The notes under the pieces: generated by a model
The model's database searches: none
Seen by the model: only the letters and a program-made list of their open reading frames with translations
Told to the model about the DNA's origin: nothing
Origin: Astrocystis sublimbata
Taxonomy: Eukaryota > Ascomycota > Sordariomycetes > Xylariales > Xylariaceae
DNA length: 64,000 nucleotides
Direction of reading: 5' to 3'
Assembly: GCA_022453515.1 (NCBI GenBank)
Contig: JAJNNY010000100.1
Span: 19,241 to 83,240 of the forward strand
Part shown: piece after piece, positions 57,176 to 64,000 of the stretch
Layout: each line of letters starts with the position of its first letter
Position numbering within the stretch: position 1 is the first letter of the stretch
Made by a program: the position numbers and the translations under genes

Positions 57176-58966
57176 ATGAACAATGCTACATCCAACCAGT
57201 ATGACTCGAAACCTGAATACGGGACTGTCGTAAGACAGGCGACGGCTCCCAGCGACTCAGCTAGCGATCTTGAACGCTCTCAGCTCGAAGTCATCCCTCA
57301 GAACCCCCTAAAGTCGAAAAAGGCACTGTGGGCGTGGTTGCTGGTGTGCTTTTCTGTAAGCTACTTTCGTCGCCTCTAAGATGCCTATTATGTTCTGACC
57401 AACGCTATAGACCGGACCGACAAGTGGTGTAGCTGGCAGATACATTCCTGCCGTATTGCAGTCTGTCGCAAACGCTGTTGGCCACGTACCGGGAACGAAT
57501 GAACAGTGTGCGACGCGTGGCAAGATTGTCTGTGTGGTCCCTTTCGGTGGTCACGAGGTCGACTATAACAGCTATGTCCTGTACCTCCAAGCCATCAGTA
57601 GATCCATCGAGGGTGTCCTCACGCTGTTGATTGCGGGAGTAGCCGACTATGGCCGTAAGTTTACCAATCTTGGTTCGCTCTTCCATCAGGATAGCTGAGG
57701 AACGCTCTCTTTAGATTACCGGAAACACCTCATGATTATCAGTATCATTCTCTTTGGAGCCTTTGCACTACCCTTCGCATCGTTCACGGGAAAGACTCAA
57801 AGCAATCTTGTCACATATGCGGCGCTATGGCTTACGATGGCCGTCGTCTCCGCTGCCTATGGCACAATTGAATCCTCTTACCTACCTCTGTTCATGAGAG
57901 AGTCAGGTTGGTTCGACAGAACACCTGCTGCGGAATCTGGTTTAGCTGTGCCATTGGAAAACGAAGTACGCCACAAGCCGCAGCTGAATATTGGCACCAA
58001 GGCCAGTGTGCTTTCTCTCGTGGCTGGGAATCTCGGGTCCATCACCTCGCTCTTGATCGGCGTGATCATTGCAAATACCAGTCGTTCAGGGGCCACTGAC
58101 GGTTATAGTTCTTTCCTCATCTCCATCACCGCCGGCGGTGCAATTACCATCGTGCTTGGAGCCATTGGTTGGTTTTTCGTACCCTCTGTCCAAGGACCGA
58201 AGGCACCTTCGAAGAATTTGGCATTCCTGGCCCTCAAGAATCGTACGTGTGTGCCTCAGTGATTATCACACTCCGTTTCGTTAACACATCCGCAGAACTG
58301 AGCCTCCTCAAATCATTCCGGAGATACCCAGAGCCTTTCAAGCTCTGCATTGGCTGGGTCCTCTGGAACACGGCTAGCAGCAACTTCCAGTCAGTTTTGG
58401 GCCTGGCTTTCCGCGAGGTGAGCGGCCTAGGAATGGGAGACCGGCTTTACACCGTGTACTCCTTTTTAGGAATTGCAATCGCAAGCATCGGCTCTCTCAC
58501 TTGGATGTTTCTTTATCCGGTCCTGACATGGAAGCTCAAAAGTTACGCCTACTTCTTTTTCATCCTCCATGTGGCATGGTGTCTCTGGGGCACACTAGGC
58601 ATCAGCGACAACGTGCCAATTGGTTTCAAGCACACCGCTGAGTTTTGGGTTGAGTTGGCGGTACTGAATCCGGCGACGAGTGCGCTACGCGCTTGCAATA
58701 GGGTTATCTACGCGAGTATGATCCCCAAGGGCAAGGAGGCGCATTTTACAGGCCTCGAAATCACACTCGGCCTTGCGACTGGCTGGATCAATCCACTCGT
58801 GCAATCCGTGATTCAAGACGCAACTCATGATCTACGGTACCCCATGCTTCCAAATCTGTTTCTTTTCTTAGTCTCAGGCGGCTTTTATCTCTGGTTTGAT
58901 ATCGATAAAGGGATTGAAGACTCGATGAAGCCATGGGAGGACAATGCTATCGACGAGGAACATTAG
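57176..58966 (+). CDS. ATG22: Atg22-like vacuolar amino-acid permease
   Basis: Four exons, 57176-57355, 57411-57654, 57715-58242, 58296-58966; 540 residues. A polar N-terminus is followed by the MFS-like Atg22 fold: WAWLLVCFSTGPTSGVAGRY, the loop with YLQAISRSIEGVLTLLIAGV, ADYG-YRKHLMI, TYAALWLTMAVVSAAYGTIE, LSLVAGNLGSITSLLIGVII, AGGAITIVLGAIGWFFVP, KSFRRYPEPFKLCIGW, and late segments near ANLFLFLVSG-like text and FDIDKGIEDS. Atg22 exports amino acids from the vacuole after autophagic breakdown. Filamentous ascomycetes often have several Atg22 paralogues, so this could be a divergent one with another substrate. Intron 2 splits the DYG-HYRKH junction and restores frame. Confidence 0.9.
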
Positions 58967-60714
58967 GTACCTACCTACCTAGGTAGGCAACTTGAACAAA
59001 GAAGGACGCGTGTTTGAAAGAGTATACAGTGTAAAGGAGTCGCGAGTCAGCTTTGCCCCTGCCTGATTGAGAAGAGGGAGGAGCACTGTAACACCTCGGC
59101 CGTCTATAATACGAAAAGGTCAGAATCATCTTCTCGGGGCCGACCACTTCCGTTAAGTGTAGCATGATGACCTGTCACGGTTCCGTCTGGTATAATTCTA
59201 AGCAACTGTAAGCGGTCAAGTCTCTAGCTCATACCGCTCTATTTTCTGAAAGTGTGGTGATATAATGCTGTAGTTCGGTTCCATGATAGGAGCATCTTAT
59301 GTTCCGTATTACAGCCTCGTCGTTATGATGTAACTATTGATGATGTCGCAGAGGCCTTGAATCTCACGTGGGATGAGTAGAAGCGGTGTGGAGAGTCCTC
59401 ATACGCGCGTCATAAGTACTATAAATGGCCATGTTTTAACCTTTGGTAGTAAGTAAAACACAGATACTATTATACGGGTCACTTCCGGGCTACATAAATA
59501 GGAAGCCTACGCGCCCTAGCTACTAAATATAAACAAGTTTAATTATCTTAATTCCAATGCCTACGGGATAGACTGAAAAATGTTCTTATTAAGAAAGCAG
59601 ACAAGGCGAACATCCCATAGTGGCTTTTATAGGGATGCCACACTTTTCATCCTTAGAGTTTAGCAAATATAGCATAATAACCAACAACAAGGGTTTAACT
59701 ACGGCGCCGGCCAATGCAACACGTTCCTAGTAGACCATTGTTTGATGGATGTGATGATTGTAGAGCCTTTCGAATCCTCTGTTGGTCAGCCAGTTTGAGG
59801 CAAATTTTTAGAAGAGGCAGTGTGTCAGGCAGGGGGTGATTGGTAACCTTGTATTTCAACACCAAGAAGTCTAGACTATTATCGTCTGTACTTCTCTTCC
59901 CTTGTTTCTCGAAACCCATGTGCCTAAGATTAAAGAGTCCATCAGCTTGCATAAGAGATTGTTAAATGGAAATGGGACATGATAGTTGCGCTATTATGGG
60001 CGGAAGTATCAATGGATGGTCCGACATGAGGAAATCCGTCTTCTAGTTGTGAACCCTAGCTTATGAGAGAGACATCTCAACGTGAATTTGCCTTCGACTG
60101 TCGGGGGGGGGCTATTGGGCGTCTGTAGACCCATTTGGTACGCATATCTGCCCATATCAGCAAAGGTTGCTGAAAAGGGCGTCTCGTATGTAACCATATC
60201 TGCCTATGCTGAGCTTTGATTTCGCTTCGAGCATTGCATGGTCTCGTCTAATAATGCGAAGATGCGAAGATGCAAACGGTAGAAGGCGATGGTATGTCTA
60301 TATTTGGGTCGTCTGGTCCACACAGGCGCTCTAGCTATTGACTACATCATCATGATGAAAGATAATGTGAGTTAAATTATTTTTAGCCTAGCGCACCCTC
60401 TTATGCTAGGCGTCGCTTCCAAACTTTATTTTGCGCAAGCTAGGATTGGCCTGCAAGGTTGAACAAGATGTTCATTAGAAACACCTCATAGGTCAGGTAG
60501 ATATTACATAAGCGGCGGTGAATTGACGATATCAAGTACTAGACTTAGACATTCGAAGTTTCTTGATAGGATCTATCTGAGTCTATAAAAGATAGGAGAG
60601 TCCCCGGGACAGCTTGATGAATATTCCTTAACTCCTCATCCTCTCTCGTGACTACTTTCAGCTACAAACATCTCATCACTTCATCAACCGTCAACCGTCA
60701 ACCATCAGCCCAAC
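58967..60714. other. Intergenic region, AT-rich patches
   Basis: Starts with a GGTACCTACCTACCTAGG motif right after the Atg22 stop codon. The DNA at about 59440-59700 is AT-rich. A minus-strand frame at 59952-59695 has protein-like text (DFLVLKYKVTNHPLPD) but no family; it may be a relic. The final ~100 bp, with repeated TCATCA/ACCGTCAACC, is the leader of the small secreted gene. Confidence 0.4.
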
Positions 60715-61235
60715 ATGCATTCCATCTATTCCGCTATCATCCTTCTCAGCGGCGCTTCGGCCCTTGACATCCGTTTTTGGACCGGCCCCAATTGCGGCGG
60801 AACTGCCATGATCTGCGGAGGTTTCAACCCCGACGCCTGCTGTGGCCAGGGATTTACTCAATCTGGCAGTGTCGGATTCTATGGCATTCCTCCCAGCTGG
60901 GATATCACTTGCACCACCTTCCAAGGAGATGGTTGTCAGTTCCAAAAGGATTCGACCCGGATTCGAGGGCAGAACTTTGCATGCCAAAGCAGTGGTAGCT
61001 ACAGCGGGGCAAAATATACTTTCAACAACAACAAGATCGCAGCTAGGGGTGCCCAGGGAGCGTGCAAGAGAACCCAGAAACCGGACACTTTGATGCTTGA
61101 GGATGGCACTCGGTACAACCTCCAGGAGCTCCACGACGACCAGATTCATAAAATGGTACGTCGAACCCTTTACCACTCACTATTAAAGTAAACCATCAAC
61201 TGACATGAAATATGTAGTATGTGAAAGTGTCGTGA
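60715..61235 (+). CDS. Small secreted cysteine-rich protein, unknown function
   Basis: Two exons, 60715-61155 and 61218-61235, give 152 residues; the second exon adds only YVKVS before the stop. A short signal peptide (MHSIYSAIILLSGASA, cleavage near Leu17/Asp18) is followed by a compact domain with eight cysteines (NCGG, ICGG, DACC, ITC, DGC, FAC, GAC), including a CC pair, which suggests four disulfides. The C-terminal 40 residues are charged and lack Cys. Codon use is GC-rich, unlike the AT-rich transposon DNA that begins ~600 bp downstream. No family was recognised. Small secreted Cys-rich proteins beside transposons are often effectors or antimicrobial factors, but this is inference. If intron 1 is not removed, the frame ends at 61191 with 158 residues. 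Confidence 0.75.
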
Positions 61236-61849
61236 CTTAGCAGTTGTTGCTTGCGTATTGGACTAACCAGAGCGGGATGTTTAGCATCGGCGCTACCGTG
61301 AATGCTACCACGGCTGCAGATGTTCCATCCGAGTTCAACCACCTGAAGATGTAACAGTAGCGCATCTGAGTTCGAAGCAGTGGACATTACAAGTAAGTGT
61401 ATTTTGCAAACTCCGAACGACAAGAGAAAACGAATACCTGTGGTCGCCAGGGTTTCAGGCCTTTAACTAATATTATATTCCATCTTTCTTCAGGTCTTTT
61501 TATTATTGGGAGCCGACATAATGTCATTTTCCTGCTTGGAAACACTGTGACTAGGAAAGTATCTAGGGGAGATGTATTTTCTTTATTATATATAGTAGCT
61601 TTTTCAACAAAGGGTGCTAGCTATATATTCTTAGGTAGTATTTATTAAATATATATATAAGTATTATACTTATAGATTCTAAGGCCAAGTGTAACTATAT
61701 AATTATGTATAAGTGAGTAATATTAAACACAAGCCATTGTTGCACCCAAGCTATTATTGCACTTTTTAACCACTTTAAACTTTCTATATTAACTTACAAA
61801 TATCTTACTAATTATAATATAATATATAAATCTAGTAAAGCTAATCTAT
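61236..61849. other. Spacer grading into AT-rich repeat DNA
   Basis: GC-balanced to about 61480, then increasingly TA-rich with no coding signal. Probably the decayed left flank of the transposon cluster. Confidence 0.45.
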
Positions 61850-62478
61850 AGCTAGTGATCCAAACTAAACATCGCGACCCTTATCTTTCTTTTCGGAAGC
61901 TTGCTAAGATCTTCTACGTTTGCGACCGTACCCTTAAGCGACGTTTCGAAAGCCACCAACCAAGGCATATTATAAACTAAAAATCACAAAAACTCGATAT
62001 ATCTAAAGAGGACACGATTGCCAGACGTATACTCGAGCTAGATTCGCGAGCGTTTCTACCCCGGTTTCGATACGTTGAAGAAATAGCTAATATCCTTTAA
62101 CGCGTCTAATACGCGATACCCGTGGGTAAGAACTAGGCTTCGAACTTTATATAACAACGACCTAACCTCCGGACACGTTTAAATCGTTAAATTAATAATT
62201 AGCGAGCCTTTAATAAAAATCCTATAAGTTATTACGCGTGGTTTACGCTTATAACTAATATAATCGCGAAGCATGGTATTATAGTTAAGGATATCTATAA
62301 TTTTAACAAATCGGGGTTTCTAATGGGTATAATTATAACCGGAATGGTTGTAACAAGCTTAAAAAGATATGGAAGACCTAGGCAGGCCTAGTAAGGAGGC
62401 AGAGAATGGGTTATAGTGGTTTAAGCTATCAATTTTTAAGGCTGGGCAGTACCGCTATATATTATCTTCGCGGGCGCG
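61850..62478 (+). mobile_element. RIP-degraded Fot1/pogo-type transposase remnant
   Basis: Conceptual plus-strand translation, allowing stops, reads as the N-terminal half of a fungal Fot1/pogo (Tc1/mariner superfamily) transposase: a helix-turn-helix-like part near 61870-61960 (KLAKIFYVCDRTLKRRF), EDTIARRILELDSRAFLPRF near 62010-62070, EEIANIL, and later WFTLI, AKHGIIVKDIYNFNKSGF and LMGIIITGMVVTS up to GREWVI and AVPLYIIFAGA. In that family the DETGF acidic motif is expected where NKSGF stands; D-to-N and E-to-K are G-to-A changes typical of RIP. The coding part stops abruptly at the LTR-like start at 62479. It is non-functional. Confidence 0.8.
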
Positions 62479-64000
62479 TGTTACGAACCAACTGCAGGAT
62501 AGGCCAGTTGGGAAGGCCCAGCGCAGCCACATGACGAGGGGTCATGCAAGGCAAGTACGGATACGTGAATATCGGATACAAGGGTATTCGATATTACGTG
62601 ACATGTCTCTGTAACGTGACAGAGAATCTCTGTAGTCTCTAAGAAACAATAGAGACGGGTCTCTACGGTCTCTAAGAGACAATAGAGATAAGTAATTGTG
62701 TGAAGGAAAGAAATGCTATATAGCTTTGACGGTATTCCTATATATCTAGTCTTTTTTTATTTTACTATTTAATTTAAGTATACTAATGGTTTTTAGAATA
62801 GGAGTAACCTCCTAACGATTTAATAAATAATACTTTATATTGTTTAGCGATCCTTTATTATAAGCTTAGCCTTTATTTTTAGGAATATAAACCTATTAAA
62901 ACCCCTATTCTACCTTATATTTAGTATTATAAATAAAACAATCGTTATATTTTAAATAGTTTTGTTTAATTAAGCTATAAAATAAGCTAAGTAATAGGAT
63001 ATAATAGCTACGCAAGCTTAAATACCTAATATAACTTAGGAACAAATCCTAAGAATTAATTAGTTAAATAAAACTAATAAATAGTTTAAAAACTAACTAT
63101 TTATAATATTTAAACTAAAGTATTATAAACTAATTCAATTAACTATATTTAATAAAAAACAAGACTAATTAAAGGGATTTTTAACCTAAGCTAAGGCCTA
63201 TATATAGTATTTTTAAAAAAACTTTCTTTTAAAAAAAGAAAAGATCCTTTGTATTATAGGATTCCTTACTAGAGAAGTACTAAAATAGTTCGAGCTAAAA
63301 ATAAAAGAATTTATCGAAAATAAGAAAAAAGATTGGTTAGAAAATACTAAAAAAGTATTCGCTAATATAAAAGGATTTAAAAAAGCTTTTATAGATATAT
63401 ATAATAATCTAAAAGCCGAAAAACGAGTAGAATAAAAACTACTAGACCTATAATAAACTAGGTTAGCTAGTAAGTATACTACCGAGTTTAAAAAAATACT
63501 TATACTTATAATTTAAAATAATAATAATAACCTAATATCTATATTCTATAAAAGATTAAAAAACGAAATCTAAAACAAATTATTCTAAATCAAACAACTA
63601 AAAAAACTATATAACTATATTACATTAGTAATTAAAATCGATAATTATCTGTATAAAAAACACATATAAAAACGAGAAAAAGGAGCCACATATATAGCCA
63701 ATACCAAGAAGGCATAAAAAAATTAATCCACAGCCACAGGAACACACCCAGGCCCAATAAAGGTTAACGCCGTAGAAAAAGACCTTAAGCAAGTTAAATA
63801 TTATAATTACCAACAAATAGGACATTATATACAAAAATGCCCTAAACCCTAAAGGGAACATAAGAACAAAAGAGTACCTAAGGGAAGACAAGCGTTAGTA
63901 GCCGAAAACAGTACGCAATAGATCGCAATAATATATATAAATAGTATACTAATAGTTAAAAATAGTTAAAAATAGGGACTAGCCAAAAGGCGAGTTATAT
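62479..64000 (+). mobile_element. Degraded Ty3/gypsy-type LTR retrotransposon, 5' part
   Basis: An LTR-like start TGTTACGAACC at 62479 follows the broken transposase. A GC-normal 5' stretch (62479-62720) precedes very AT-rich DNA. From about 63180 the plus strand, with stops, reads as a gypsy Gag: FELKIKEFIENKKKDWLENT, FANIKGFKKAFIDIYNN, ASKYTTEFKKILILII, IFYKRLKNEI, NYITLVIKIDNYLYKK. A zinc-knuckle-like KYYNYQQIGHYIQKCPK lies near 63790-63850, where Tyr replaces two expected Cys (TGT to TAT). Many CAA/CAG/TGG-to-stop changes fit RIP. The element runs off the right edge and is inactive. Confidence 0.8.
62628..62693 (+). repeat. Two 33-bp tandem units within the presumed LTR
   Basis: Units 62628-62660 and 62661-62693 share GTCTCTAAG and ACAATAGAGA at the same spacing and differ at a few positions. 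Likely part of the LTR transcript-regulating region. The function is unknown. Confidence 0.75.

Overview
The window is nuclear DNA of a filamentous ascomycete, most likely a Sordariomycete. The basis is GT-AG introns of about 50-90 nt with CTRAC-like branch points, ascomycete-specific families (an Eaf1/Vid21 subunit, a killer-toxin-like subgroup C chitinase, a sphingolipid C9-methyltransferase), many dispersed TACCTAGGTA-type motifs, and transposon relics carrying the C-to-T/G-to-A decay expected of repeat-induced point mutation (RIP). No rRNA, tRNA, CRISPR or prokaryotic signal was seen. I could not fix the genus.

Layout. 1-4508 (-) is the 5' part of eIF4G, running off the left edge. 4509-9699 is a gene-poor stretch with two abutting non-autonomous DNA transposons (8629-8972 and 8979-9385). 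9700-14094 (-) encodes the Aquarius/Cwf11 intron-binding helicase. 14954-19621 (-) and 21037-22197 (+) are a divergent pair: a roughly 1340-residue secreted protein joining a NucA/NucB-like nuclease region, chitin-binding modules and a GH18 chitinase, and a secreted LysM protein with three hevein modules. Their shared promoter region holds a 207-bp tandem duplication. 22486-23820 (-) is an F-box protein. 25116-27816 (+) is the THO subunit Hpr1 with a guanylate-kinase-like tail. 29261-31236 (-) is a double-RING/LON protein (LONRF/CrgA type). 33349-34664 (-) is INSIG. 38133-39578 (-) is the WD40 protein Mak11/PAK1IP1. 40625-45856 (-) is Eaf1/Vid21. 47186-48256 (+) is the G-patch splicing factor Spp2. 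50147-51969 (+) is the sphingolipid C9-methyltransferase. 53045-55024 (-) is an LCHN/Anr2-type DENN protein. 57176-58966 (+) is an Atg22-like vacuolar permease. 60715-61235 (+) is a small secreted eight-cysteine protein. From about 61850 to the right edge the DNA is AT-rich transposon sequence: a Fot1/pogo relic broken by a Ty3/gypsy element.

Most genes are housekeeping: translation initiation, pre-mRNA splicing (Aquarius, Spp2), mRNP biogenesis (THO), chromatin acetylation (NuA4), 60S assembly, sterol sensing, sphingolipids and autophagy. The accessory content is at 14.9-22.2 kb and 60.7-64 kb. The most interesting locus is the nuclease-chitinase/LysM pair. Its organisation recalls zymocin-type killer toxins, where a chitinase docks on the target wall and a nuclease acts inside, but here the nuclease-like region lies in the same predicted polypeptide. 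That reading is inference from domain architecture.
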